Assembly: GCA_019279435.1 (NCBI GenBank)
Contig: JAAALK010000086.1
Span: 17,033,913-17,097,912 of the forward strand
Direction: 5' to 3'
Length of the DNA stretch: 64,000 bases
Source: Zizania palustris
Taxonomy: Eukaryota; Streptophyta; Magnoliopsida; Poales; Poaceae
Shown: positions 1 to 10,794 of the stretch, one piece after another
Layout: each line of letters starts with the position of its first letter
Numbering within the stretch: position 1 is the first letter of the stretch
The notes under the pieces: generated by a model
What the model was told of the DNA's origin: nothing
Database searches by the model: none
The model's input: only the letters and a program-made list of their open reading frames with translations
Position numbers and translations under genes: made by a program

Positions 1-299
1 CAGTGGCGACGGAGGGGCGGCGGCGCTCGAGGTGCAGATTTGGCCGATGGATCTTGACAAAGCTTTAGATCCAGTGGCGGCGGAGGCAGAGGGACCAACT
101 CCGGCGGCGCTGTGGCTTGGAGGGGGATGACAAAGGGGGATGGCAACGGACCAGCGCGCGTGAACAACGGTTGTGCGGCACCGCACAAATGGTGGTAGCA
201 CAACCGACAACACTGCTCTGGCTGGGGCGCCGGGAGGAAGAATAGGTGAGAGAAATAGAAGATTGAGAGTTATGGTTTGAGGTAGAGTTTTTTATTTTT
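1..299. other. unassigned GC-rich stretch at window edge
   Basis: The first ~240 bases are GC-rich, with two similar CAGTGGCG(G)CGGAGG blocks, then AT-rich sequence. No frame shows a recognisable domain. It may be the edge of a gene or transposon that begins outside the window. Confidence 0.3.
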
Positions 300-478
300 G
301 ATGGGCTTTTTTTGGGCCGAGGACTTGGTGGGACCCACGAGTCAAATATCTAACCCAGATTCGAACTTGGTATAAAACAGGGGCCTGATCCGACAGACCC
401 ACGGGTCAAAATCTAGATCTGGCCCCAACCCCTTAACGCGGGTCCCCGGACCCACCGGGTCTATTGCCACCCCTACGA
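300..478. repeat. fragment of a dispersed repeat rich in 'acccgcgggt' motifs
   Basis: This stretch repeats short ACCCACGGGT/GGGTCC motifs and ends in TTGCCACCCCTAC. That resembles the termini of the hAT-like elements at 15047-15861 and 20691-21232, which end in TTGCCATC. No matching left terminus is visible, so it is called a fragment. Confidence 0.45.
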
Positions 479-732
479 ATTATGGTCTACGGAATACGGA
501 TAATAACTCATGCAAAAACTTACAAGTATAGCAAAAACTTGTCTTTGAAACACCGTCAAATCCACATGTTTCAATTTTGAAACCAAATTCGTGCTTAATA
601 CCACCAGATACCCAAAACCCAATAAAAACTAATGTTTTTAACATGTAGCAGTAGCACAAGCATAAATAATAGTATTGTAGCGGAAGCAAAAACTGTGACA
701 GAAGAAAAATAAGAAAAAATTATTAATAGAGT
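479..732. other. AT-rich flank of the first Copia insertion
   Basis: No gene is seen. The bases around 636-690 (a GTAGCAGTA...ATAGTA(T/G)TGTAG(C/T) pattern) resemble 8607-8660, so both may be remnants of one dispersed repeat. Confidence 0.3.
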
Positions 733-987
733 AAACTTGTTGGATATACATGGGCTTGTCCCATTTTGATTTATTCAATAATACGTTAAATGCAAAGGCC
801 TACAATAATGCTACGGTGCACTAAAACTTTTAGTCCCATATTGAATGTTCACATGTCTTTTGCTTAACTTAAATAGATGGACTGATTGTGTGTCTATTGA
901 GAAGTTGAGACAGGCTAAGGGCGTGCGCGGCGACGGTAATGGAACCGTGTTTTGCCACTGTGTCGCGCCACCCTAAAATACTGCGAT

Positions 988-1238
988 GACCGTTGGCCTT
1001 CCGTCTCCCCATTCATGAGAGAGCTTAATTGCGGAGACCGTTGGCCTTCCGTCTCCCTATTCATGAGAGATGACCGTTGGCCTTCCGTCTCCCCATTCAT
1101 GAGAGAGCTTAACTACGGAGACCGTTGGCCTTCCGTCTCCCTATTCATGAGAGATGACCATTGGCCTTCCGTCTCCCTCTTCATGAACGAGCTTAATTGC
1201 GGTGACTGTTGGCTTTCCGTCTTCCTCTGCATGAGAGC
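988..1238 (+). promoter_or_regulatory. six-unit tandem repeat upstream of the LTR TATA box
   Basis: Six copies of GAC(C/T)(G/A)TTGGC(C/T)TTCCGTCT, in alternating 48- and 36-base units, end just before the TATA box. On the opposite strand four units read CCAACGGTC. This contains AACGG, the core of plant mitosis-specific activator and MYB sites. A role as an enhancer is inferred from position and repetition only. Confidence 0.6.
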
Positions 1239-1246
1239 TATATAAA
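1239..1246 (+). promoter_or_regulatory. TATA box of 5' LTR
   Basis: TATATAAA directly downstream of the tandem repeat. The same motif occurs in the 3' LTR at 6724-6731. Confidence 0.8.
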
Positions 1247-1748
1247 GGGGGCAGTAGCTGGACAGAACATTCATCCTTCTTTATTCTTCCTTGCGTCGTT
1301 GCCTCAAACCAGCCCCGTCCCAACCTTCTGCGCGCACAGAGAGTTGGGAGAGCAGGCCTCCGAAGCCACGCCCGTGATCGAGACACCTGCCGGGTGTGCG
1401 GGCGATCAGGTTTTTGGGGAGCGTCTTCGCGACTGCTCGCTCCATCCTGGTGGTCGCGGTTGCTACGCACGCCATCGTCTTCCTCCCGGTGCCCGTTCGT
1501 GGGACTGCACTGCGAACAACGTCCTGCATCAAGCCCTGATCGACTACATCAAGCAACACGTTATGACGACTAACGTGAATGGAGAAACCGGTGCTTTGAG
1601 CATGGGTCCCTCCGCTGGGTACATCCTAGCAACCTTTGTGCTCTATTTCTTTAACTATATCATCTTGTGTTTGATGATAAATATGTTTCAAGCTACTGCT
1701 ATTTATGTCGTCATAATAATCGCATGCTATTTATGGATTAAATTTAAC

Positions 1749-2573
1749 ATGAAAATGCCTAAATTCCTAACAATCCAAAAACCTGATAATAGGCATTTTT
1801 CTGTTAGTGGTTTTGCTGCTGCGTTGAAGCCGAATGCTTTTGACGGTACATGCTATAAGAGATGGCACAGTAAGATGGTCTTATGATTGACGACTATGAA
1901 CTGTTTTCACGTGGCACAAGGCAAGCCTGGGGATTTGGCCCCAGGTAGTTCTGAGGAAGAGACATTTGATGCGTCTCCTCAAGGACAGGCCTTTAAGGTT
2001 GCTGATAACCTTTTCAGAGGTGCCGTGATCAGTGCAATTGCTGAAAAATACCAGGACTCTTACCTAACCTTCAAAACTGGCAAAGAGTTATGGGATGCGC
2101 TTGAGGCAAAGTTCGGTGTTTCTGATGCTGGTAGTGAGCTGTATGTGATGGAGCAGTTCTACGACTACAAGATGGCTGAAAACCGTCCTGTAGTCGAACA
2201 AGCTCAAGCAAAAGAACTCGAACAGTTTCCCTATGTGCTACCCGACAAGTTTGTGGCCGGCGGTATTATCGCCAAGTTGCCACCTTCTTGGAGGGATTTT
2301 GCTACCTCTCTAAAGCACAAGAGACAAGAGTTCACCGTGGCTGAACTCATTGGTACTCTTGATGTTGAGGAGAGGGCGAGGGCAAAGGACACACGCGGGA
2401 AAGGAATTGAGTCTTCTAGTGCCAATATGGTGCAGAAGAAAAATTCCAATAATGCATCTCGTAACAAGAAGAAGAAGAACAAGCAAGAGAACGTAAAGCC
2501 TAAACAAACATCCACATTTAAGAAGAAAAAAGGGCAACAAAGAAGGTGGATGCTTTGTTTGAGGGAGCACTGA
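1749..2573 (+). pseudogene. gag: Copia gag, broken
   Basis: Capsid-like gag of the Copia element. One frame runs from an ATG in the LTR end (1749) to 2573. It contains the UBN2-type blocks of Copia gag: a ...FDGTCYKRWHSKM segment, then ELWDALEAKFG and a lysine-rich tail. A TGA at 1884-1886 interrupts it where the family normally has Trp. Near the end, the zinc knuckle (C-x2-C-x4-H-x4-C) is spread over a frame change, and its second Cys codon has become TGA. The product would not be functional. Confidence 0.85.
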
Positions 2574-2589
2574 GCACTGGGCGAGTGCG

Positions 2590-5500
2590 TGCCCAGACCG
2601 CAAATTTAAGCATGAGAAGAAATCAGCTAACATGGTGATATGTGAGATTGGTGGAGGAACACCAGGGTATGGTAATTATTTACCTACTGTTCTTTCAGTT
2701 TGTCATTCGCTTGAGTGGTGGATTGACACCGGTGCTAATATTCATGTGTGTGCCGATATTTCTTTGTTTTCTTCTTATCAGGTCGGCGGGACTGGATCCT
2801 TGCTGATGGGAAACGGATCATCTGCGCGTGTTCTTGGTGTTGGTACGGTCATTCTGAAGTTTACTTCGGGAAAGACGATGCCATTGAAGAACGTGCAGCA
2901 TGTCCCCTCCATCAAAAAGAATCTAGTTAGCGGATCTCAAGTGTGTCGAGATGGTTATAAACTTATGTTTGAATCCAATAAGTGTGTACTTTCGAAGTAT
3001 GGTACATTTGTTGGTAAAGGTTATGACTGCGGAGGCTTGTTCCGTTTATCGTTGCATGATGTGTGTAATAATGATGTGAACAATGTCATTTCGAATGAGT
3101 CGAATATTTGGCATTCACGACTATGTCATGTTAACTTTGGTGTTCTATCGCGGTTAGCAAAGTTAAATTTAATCCCAAAATTTGATTTAGTCAAAACTTC
3201 TAAGTGTCATGTGTGTGTGCAATCTAAGCAACCTCGCAAGCCTCACAAGGCTGCGGAGGCGAGGAACTTGGCACCGCTGAATTTAATTCATTCTGATTTA
3301 TGTGAGATGAACAGAATATTGACTAAAGGTGGCAAGCGTTATTTTATCACATTTATAGATGACTCCACTAGATTTTGTTATGTGTATTTGTTAAAATCAA
3401 AAGATGAAGCGTTGTATTATTTTAAAACTTATAAAGCTGAAGTTGAGAACCAACTTGAGAGGAAAATTAAACGGTTACGGTCTGATCGCGGTGGAGAGTA
3501 TTTTCCAAGAGAATTTTCTGATTTTTGTGCGGAACACGGGATTATTCATGAGAGGACACCACCATATTCCCCACAATCCAATGGGATTGCCGAAAGAAAA
3601 AACCGTACTCTAACTGATTTGGTTAATGCCATGTTAGAGACTTCGGGTCTATCTAAGGAATGGTGGGGTGAGGCGATTTTGACTGCATGTCATGTCCTGA
3701 ATAAAGTTCCCACAAAAGACAAAGAAATTACACCATTCGAGGAATGGGAAAAGAAAAAGTTAAATCTCTGATATTTGCGTACTTGGGGTTGTTTGGCCAA
3801 AGTGAATGTGCCAATTAACAAAAAGCGCAAATTAGGACCTAAAATTGTTGACTGTATTTTCCTTGGTTATGCTTTCCACAGCGTTGGATATAGGTTTTTA
3901 ATCATAAATTCTGGGGTACCGGACATGCTAGTTGACACAATCATGGAATCAAGAGACGCTACATTTTTTGAGAGTGATTTCCCTATGAAAATTACACATG
4001 ACACATCTAGCACTGAACTTGAAATACCCCATTAGCATTTTATTCCGATAGAACACATTGAGGAACCTCATATGAATAATTATGACGAGGATGACAGTAT
4101 AACAACTCGAAAGAGTAAGAGACAAAGGATTGCAAAATCTTTTGGTGATGATTATATTGTGTACCTTGTGGATGACACACCAAGAACTATTGAAGAGGCA
4201 TATTCTTCTCCTGATGCTGACTTGTGGAAGGAAGCAATAAGGAGTGAGATGGATTCTATTATGTCTAATAGTACTTGGGAAGTCGTTAAACGTCCTTATG
4301 GGTGCAAACCCATTGGAAGTAAATGGGTGTTCAAGAAAAAGCTTAGGCCTGATGGTACAATTGAGAGGTACAAGGCAAGACTTGTGATTAAAGGCTATTC
4401 ACAGAGGAAAGGTGAAGATTTCTTTGATACATATTCACCGGTGGCTAGATTGACCACGATTCGTGTGTTACTTTCCTTGGCTGCCTCTCATGGTCTTCTC
4501 GTCCATCAGATGGACGTTAAAACAGCTTTCCTGAATGGAGAGTTAGATGAGGAGATTTACATGGAGCAGCCTGCGGGGTTTGTAGCAAATGGTCAAGAAG
4601 GCATGGTGTGTAAATTATTGAAATCATTATATGGTCTTAAACAAGCACCCAAGCAATGGCATGAAAAGTTTGATAAAACTTTGACATCTGTTGGTTTTGT
4701 TGTGAACGAAGCAGATAAATGTGTTTATTATCGGTATGGTGGGGGTGAGGGAGTTATCTTGTGTCTTTATGTTGACGACATACTGATTTTTGGCACTAGC
4801 TTTGACATGATCAAGGAAGTGAAGGACTTTTTGTCCAATAATTTTGAGATGAAAGATTTGGGAGAAGCTGATGTTATCCTTAACATTAAGCTATTGAGAG
4901 AAGGCAATGGTGGGATCACACTTGTGCAGTCCCATTATGTGGAAAAGGTTTTGAGTCGCTTTGGGTTTAGCGAATGTGAACCTGCTCCTACGCCTTATGA
5001 TCCTAGCAAGAAATTGAGGAAAAATCGGAGAATAGCTAAGGATCAATTAAAATATTCCCAAATAATTGGTTCGCTCATGTATTTGGCTAGCGCTACGAGG
5101 CCTGACATCTCGTTTGCTGTGAGCAAACTCAACCGGTTTGTGTCAAATCCGGGAGATGATCATTGGCGTGCTCTTGAGAGAGTATTGTGCTATCTAAAAG
5201 GGACAATGAGATTTGGCATTCACTATACCGGGTACCCGAGGGTACTGGAGGGTTATTGTGATGCAAACTGGATATCTGATGCTGATGAGATATATGCCAC
5301 AAGTGGATATGTGTTCTCACTAGGTGGTGGTGCTGTTTCCTGGAAGTCTTGCAAGCAGACCATTTTAACGAGGTCAACTATGGAAGCAGAACTCACAGCG
5401 TTGGACACCGCCTCGGTTGAGGCTGAGTGGCTTCGTGAACTCCTTATGGATTTACCGGTGGTTGAAAAACTCGTGCCGGCTATTTCTATGAACTGTGATA

Positions 5501-5721
5501 ATCAGACCGTGATTATTAAGGTGAACAGTTCTAAGGATAACATGAAGTCGACTAGGCACATAAAGAGGCGTTTGAAATCTGTCAGAAAAATGAGAAACTC
5601 CGGAGTGATAGCGTTGGATTATGTCCATACGTCTAAAAATCTGGCAGATCAATTTACTAAGGGACTATCACGCAATGTGATAGATATTGCATCGAGTGAG
5701 ATGGGCTTGACACCCACTTGA
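2590..5721 (+). pseudogene. pol: Copia pol polyprotein (protease, integrase, RT, RNase H) with two in-frame stops
   Basis: All parts lie in one frame. Order: protease with WWIDTGANIHV near 2725; GAG-pre-integrase HSRLCHVNFG; integrase core with HSDLCEM, FIDDSTRF, SDRGGEY and PQSNGIAERKNRT (about 3290-3610); reverse transcriptase from about 4240 with KWVFKKKLRPDG, the catalytic YVDDILIFG near 4770, and TRPDISFAV; RNase H from about 5250 with GYCDANW and STMEAELTALD. Stops at 3769-3771 and 4033-4035 cut the linker between integrase and RT. The catalytic residues themselves are intact. The final stop is at 5719-5721. Confidence 0.93.
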
Positions 5722-6258
5722 AGTCTATCATGGTGGTAACCTATTCTTTGTGATCGGAGATCTCGTGAATTAGAATGGTGAAACAAGCTAGTGGTAGACT
5801 GAGAGGAAAGACCCTTAACAAGGTCCATTTCAGATGTATTTCTTTCCTAGCTGTATGGTAGGTTGGTGTTTTAACCTTAATGTGTTCCAAGTGGCTTGTT
5901 GAAGCAAAGATGTTGTCCTACAGAACATTTTTTTGAGGAACACACCTATATGAGTTCAACTGCTAGTCACAGTTTATGAGATCTGGGTAATCTCTAGATA
6001 CTCATAAAAGGCCCTGGAGTGTGACTTATATGCTCCAACCAGAGGGGATGCGTTTGGCAACCTAGTATCAGTAAATGACTTGGATGAAACTTATTACACA
6101 CAAAACTGTCAATTCAAGGCATAGTCCATTGTACAGTTGTGAATAAGTGTAGTCTTTGCTCTAGGTGGATGTTCAACTTAACAGTCTCCACCGAAACACT
6201 GGTATATTAAAATGCTTGAAAGACGAGAGCACTTCTGTGGCTTCGCATTGGTGGGGAT
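5722..6258 (+). other. Copia 3' untranslated stretch with polypurine tract
   Basis: No reading frame follows pol. This ~540-bp spacer ends in the purine tract GTGGGGAT at 6251-6258, directly before the TG of the 3' LTR. That is the expected site for plus-strand priming. Confidence 0.75.
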
Positions 6259-7257
6259 TGTTGGATATACATGGGCTTGTCCCATTTTGATTTATTCAAT
6301 AATACGTTAAATGCAAAGGCCTACAATAATGCTACGGTGCACTAAAACTTTTAGTCCCATATTGAATGTTCACATGTCTTTTGCTCAACTTAAATAGATG
6401 GACTGATTGTGTGTCTATTGAGAAGTTGAGACAGGCTAAGGGCGTGCGCGGCGACGGTAATGGAACCGTGTTTTGCCACTGTGTCGCGCCACCCTAAAAT
6501 ACTGCGATGACTGTTGGCCTTCTGTCTCCCCATTCATGAGAGAGCTTAATTGCGGAGACCGTTGGCCTTCCATCTCCCTATTCACGAGAGATGACCGTTG
6601 GCCTTCCGTCTCCCCATTCATGAGAGAGCTTAACTGCGGAGACCGTTGGCCTTCCGTCTCCCTCTTCATGAACGAGCTTAATTGTGGTGACTGTTGGCTT
6701 TCCGTCTTCCTCTGCATGAGAGCTATATAAAGGGGGCAGTAGCTGGACAGAACATTCATCCTTCTTTCTTCTTCCTTGCGTCGTTGCCTCAAACCAGCCC
6801 CGTCCCAACCTTCTGCGCGCACAGAGAGTTGGGAGATCAGGCCTCCGAAGCCACGCCCGTGATCGAGACACCTGCCGGGTGTGCGGGCGATCAGGTTTTT
6901 GGGGAGCGTCTTCGCGACTGCTCGCTCCATCCTGGTGGTCGCGGTTGCTACGCACGCCATCGTCTTCCTCCCGGTGCCCGTTCGTGGGATTGCACTGCGA
7001 ACAACGTCCTACATCAAGCCCTGATCGACTACATCAAGCAACACGTTATGACGACTAACGTGAATGGAGAAACCGGTGCTTTGAGCATGGGTCCCTCCGC
7101 TGGGTACATCCTAGCAAACTTTGTGCTCTATTTCTTTAACTATATCATCTTGTGTTTGATGATAAATATGTTTCAAGCTACTGCTATTTATGTCGTCATA
7201 ATAATCACATGCTATTTATGGATTAAATTTAACATGAAAATGCCTAAATTCCTAACA
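6259..7257 (+). repeat. 3' LTR of Copia element (999 bp)
   Basis: Copy of 738-1772, lacking one 36-bp unit (five repeat units at 6509-6723 instead of six) and with scattered base changes. The duplication AAACT follows immediately. Confidence 0.95.
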
Positions 7258-7262
7258 AAACT

Positions 7263-7986
7263 CATGGTTACTCAATGTCGAGGGAAAGTATTTTTGCTAC
7301 ACTTATATTATTATATCTACTAGAAATGACATTCGGAGTATTCCCCGTGCGAAGGACCCTTTGAGCATCATCAACCTTCAAATCACGCTACGTTCCTTAG
7401 CCTTGCTCACAGGCTCTGAAGATCCCCTCCGTAGATAGACTCGAAGGCCTGAAATCACTTCGGAGTAAAGGCTGAAACTAGGGCTCCTGTCCCCTTTGAC
7501 AAAACGTATACTTTATAATTGTTGGGGGAATTGACTTTCACCGTACTCAATGATAAGTTGCTAGATTAGCCAAGAACTTAAAAAATCCTTCAAAAAGCAC
7601 ATACTACAGCCTATAGAGACGAGGCCCCCTTCAGCATCAATACCTTCAAACGACTTTTCAATAATACCATTCTAAAAGCCTCAAATCGCTTCGAAGGCTG
7701 ATGTCTGAAACTAGAGGCTCCTGTCGCTTCTGACAAAATATATACTTTACAATTGTTGGGGGAATGGACTCCCGTCGTACTCAAAGATAAGTTGATAGAT
7801 TAGCCAAGAACCCAAAGAGTCCTTCAAAAAGCACAAACTCCACCCTGCAGAGCTGAGACCCCCTTTAGCATCAATACCTTCGGACAATTTTTCAACAATA
7901 TCACTCCAAAAACCTCAAACCACTTCGGAGGCCGAGGTCTGAAACCAGAGTCTCTAGTCTCCTCTGACAAGACATATATTTTACGG
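7263..7986. repeat. tandem repeat, about 233-bp unit, roughly three copies
   Basis: The block (G/T)CTGAAAC(T/C)AG...CCTCTGACAA recurs at about 7471, 7704 and 7937, a period of about 233. The fuller units also share TTGTTGGGGGAAT(T/G)GACT and AGATTAGCCAAGAAC. Units are diverged and the first is partial. It may be the internal repeat of a large Gypsy LTR, together with the adjacent 7987-8566 copies. No coding signal. Confidence 0.7.
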
Positions 7987-8276
7987 TGTTCATACAACAT
8001 TTTACCACGTTACCCCTATATAATCATTTTTATATTATTGTTATAGTTGGTTGTAAGTAGAAGGTAGTGCGGTAATATCTTATTTATGATGTGCCTATAA
8101 ATACCCTTTTTTGTAAGAGTAGGGGAGATTATACTTTATTCACATCTCATACAATTCACTAGATGTAAGGCTATTATTCGCCATTCGGAGACCTAAACTA
8201 GACTTAAATAGCTCATATAAACACAAGCCCTTGGAAGCTAGTTGAACCTATTGCGTAATTATTAATTACACCAACA
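7987..8276 (+). repeat. LTR-like sequence, copy 1 of two in tandem (290 bp)
   Basis: Starts TGTTCATACAAC and ends TTACACCAACA. It carries a TATA-like CCTATAAATACC about midway and is about three-quarters identical by eye to the directly adjacent copy. No internal retrotransposon sequence lies between the copies. Confidence 0.6.
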
Positions 8277-8566
8277 ATAATTTTTATATGAAACTTTACT
8301 ATGTTACCCCTATGTAATACATTATATATCATTGTTATAGTCGGTTGTAAGTAGAGGGTAATTCAGTCTTATCCTTGTTATGTTGTAGATATAAATACCC
8401 CCATTGCAAGGGTGAAGGGGATTAAACACTTGTACTCACAATTAATACAATTTACTGGACATAAAGTTATTATCCGATTCGGAGACATGAACTAGAACTT
8501 CTTTGTTAATTTGAGTCCTTTTAGGCTAATTAAACCTATAGCATAGTTATTAATTACGCCAACACC
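8277..8566 (+). repeat. LTR-like sequence, copy 2 of two in tandem (290 bp)
   Basis: Same length and layout as 7987-8276 (GTTACCCCTATGTAAT, GTTATAGTCGGTTGTAAG, ATATAAATACCCC, end ATTACGCCAACA). Head-to-tail LTR copies without an interior suggest unequal recombination of older elements. Confidence 0.6.
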
Positions 8567-9126
8567 TGCGGGCTATGGGTTTACAGCTAAAAACTATGTT
8601 CAACACGTAGCAGTAACAAAAACAAAAATAGTAGTGTTGTAGTAGAAACAAAAACAAAAACAATAATTGTCCAAGATGTGACCTTGATATCTTTTGATGG
8701 CCCTTTGTTGGGTCTGATTGAGTATAAGCCTGGTCCAATTCTGCTTGATATAAATGTTGAGACTTATTAAAAACATCATAGTAATAGAAAATAATCTAGG
8801 GTCGGGGAAATATCTGATTGAATTAAAAGCTAGATAGGGACAGAAATATCCTTCTATAAGGCTATAACATCATCTCCACACTATATAAGATGGATGAGAA
8901 TATCCTCAAAAGATAGTGGTCTACATCATAATCCATACACTCATACTCAAACCACATTACCAAATACAAGACATGGTGTTGTTATGTCTCTAATTCTTGC
9001 ATTCCTCACTGTATAAATCACCACCGAATGTATCCCTTTGATCAGAGCTAGAGAAAAATTAAAGGGGTACACCACTTTAAGCGGTACACCATATTTAATT
9101 TAAGGGGTGCATAAAGGGTAAAAATT
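8567..9126. other. intergenic, no gene seen
   Basis: AT-rich with no conserved reading frame. Bases 8607-8660 resemble 636-690. A short duplicated GGGGTACACCACTTTAAGCGGTACACC motif-like stretch sits at about 9063-9090. Confidence 0.4.
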
Positions 9127-9272
9127 GGGTTAATTTTTTCTGTGCCATTACAATTTTTACAGTTTGCCAATATGCTATTGGTGTGTCACTGACAGGTGAG
9201 GACCGCCACAGTCACTGACAGTGGCATATAGGCAATTTCTGAAAATTATAATGGCATGCGAGTAATTTTCCC
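9127..9272. repeat. MITE with about 30-bp terminal inverted repeats
   Basis: The left end GGTTAATTTTTTCTGTGCCA pairs with the reverse complement of the right end (GGAAAATTACTCGCATGCCA). A second copy with the same ends and interior (AACAGTGGCATA) is at 31223-31385. No coding capacity. Confidence 0.7.
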
Positions 9273-9377
9273 TAAAAAATTACTAGTATACACTAAAAAA
9301 AAATCGGGAACCCGGTTGGCTCTATTGAGCTACACCCTTGCCTTTGATAGATAACAACCCAACTCTAACCAAATACC

Positions 9378-9379
<2 letters not shown>

Positions 9380-9412
<33 letters not shown>

Positions 9413-9553
9413 GGGAACGCTATTCTACATTGTGGGTGTAAATGCTATTCTACACCGATCATTCCAATCGTGCTCACCCCCCACTCAATCCCAACCCCTC
9501 CATTCCACGTCGGTGTAGAATAGCATTCTACACCCGTGGTGTAGAATAGCATT

Positions 9554-9603
<50 letters not shown>
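9380..9603. repeat. Micron-like MITE embedded between two (TA)n microsatellites
   Basis: (TA)n runs at 9380-9411 and 9556-9603 flank a ~145-bp unit. Its ends form ~45-bp inverted repeats built on GCTATTCTACACCGA / TCGGTGTAGAATAGC. The arrangement fits the Micron elements described in rice, which sit in (TA)n tracts. The match is by structure, not by database. Confidence 0.6.
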
Positions 9604-9604
<1 letters not shown>

Positions 9605-9735
9605 CCAAAACACGTGCCTATAGTTAGGTACAAATATATAGTCTCTGGTCAGCAGGCAGCAGCGTGAGCCTACAAAACGCCTCGTCTGCACCTAAATCTG
9701 CCCCCCTTAACTTTTCACCGCGCTATAAGCTTTGG

Positions 9736-9987
9736 CTCTGTTTGGGAACACAATTTTTAGAAACTATAGTATTTTAAAAACTATACTATATTATGTTCAT
9801 GATAATATCACAGTTTTGAAAAAAATATTTTATACTAAAGTTTTCAATAGTGTAGATTGAGTACAATATTTATAATACTGTGAGATTTCAAATGGAGTTG
9901 TCAAACATCTTTTAGTATATAATACTATAGTATTGTTCAATACTGCAATATTGCTTCTAAAACTACAAAAAGCTGTGTTCCAAATTG
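9736..9987. repeat. MITE with inverted ends 'ctgtttgggaacac'
   Basis: The left end CTCTGTTTGGGAACACAATT pairs imperfectly with the reverse complement of the right end (CAATTTGGAACACAGCTTTT). The interior is AT-rich and non-coding, as in common grass MITEs. Confidence 0.6.
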
Positions 9988-10233
9988 CTGAAACGCCGTC
10001 GGATGCCTGCGGGGTCGATTTGCTCGCGAAGCGAGCGGCCCGCCTGTGTCGCAGCACCCGGCAGCAGCCCGGCACCGCACGGGCCGCGTGCCGCGTTCGG
10101 CTCTGCGCCACGCGCCGCGGCCTCCCCGGCCTCGCAGTTGGGTTGTGAGAGGCCGAGAGACCGAGGAGAGGTGGCCTTGCAACGTGACTCGTGAGCCGTT
10201 CTCTCCCGCTGGGCTCTACGAAGCCAGACGGGA
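9988..10233. other. GC-rich island without recognisable gene
   Basis: About 240 bp of GC-rich DNA is open in several frames, but none shows a domain and the frames compete. It could be a captured gene fragment. There is no support for a gene call. Confidence 0.3.
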
Positions 10234-10470
10234 GAGTTGCCGAAAGAATTTTTATAAACAATTATTTGTTAGAAATTATATGTTCAGAAGGTATTAGTAG
10301 AAAATTACAAGAGTTGCCGAAAGAATTTTTATAAATAATTTTTTTGTTAGAAATTATATGTTCAGATGGTATAAGTAGAAAATTACAAGAGTCGCCGAAA
10401 GAAATTTTATAAATAATTTTTTATTCGAAATTATGTTTTCAGATGGTATTAGTAGAAAATTACAAGACTA
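10234..10470. repeat. three tandem copies of a 77-78 bp AT-rich unit
   Basis: Units start with GAG(T/C)(T/C)GCCGAAAGAA at 10234 (diverged first bases), 10311 and 10389. Each contains GAAATTATGTTCAGA-like and TAGTAGAAAATTACAAGA blocks. Divergence between units is low. Non-coding. Confidence 0.85.
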
Positions 10471-10794
10471 GACCAGCCGTGATTTGCCGATATGGGTATG
10501 GTTGAAATAATGACATGGCACCTGTCGTTAATCCAACGGACGGAAGTCCTGTCACCAAATCAAATACGGATAGAACTCCTAGAAAATATTTCAACGGTCG
10601 ATTGAGACCTAGTGTCAAAATTTGGCTCAAATACGATAATTTATATAATTGAAACAAGCTACATTAGTACATAGTTCTTCTAAAGATGTCTTCTGACATC
10701 TTGCCTATTTACGAATTTCTTCGTCTTTTTTTAGAAATAGAAAGGACTCATGTCATCAAACTAATAATGTCACCAAAATAATAATCGATGAAAC
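10471..10794. other. intergenic, nothing recognised
   Basis: AT-rich, no domain-bearing frame and no clear inverted or direct repeat. Confidence 0.4.

Larger units (their letters stand above)
738..1772 (+). repeat. 5' LTR of Copia element (1035 bp)
   Basis: Matches 6259-7257 over its full length, with TG...CA ends. It is exactly 36 bp longer than the 3' LTR because it carries one more unit of the promoter-proximal repeat. The TATA box is at 1239-1246. Its last 24 bases contain the first ATG (1749) of the gag frame. Confidence 0.95.
738..7257 (+). mobile_element. LTR retrotransposon, Ty1/Copia, complete outline, coding region broken
   Basis: A 6.5-kb Copia element. Two LTRs starting TGTTGG and ending CTAACA bound it. 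The 5-base duplication AAACT lies directly outside both ends (733-737 and 7258-7262). Between the LTRs the order gag, protease, integrase, reverse transcriptase, RNase H is typical of Copia. Gag and pol carry in-frame stops and a frame change, so it cannot encode its own proteins. LTRs differ at only a handful of bases plus one repeat unit, so the insertion is not ancient. A canonical initiator-Met primer site does not follow the 5' LTR, which is unusual. A purine tract (GTGGGGAT, 6251-6258) precedes the 3' LTR. Confidence 0.95.

Noticed and set aside
952..1245. Open frames of 60-100 residues made of WPSVS-type repeats
   Set aside because: They are translations of the LTR tandem repeat on both strands, not genes.
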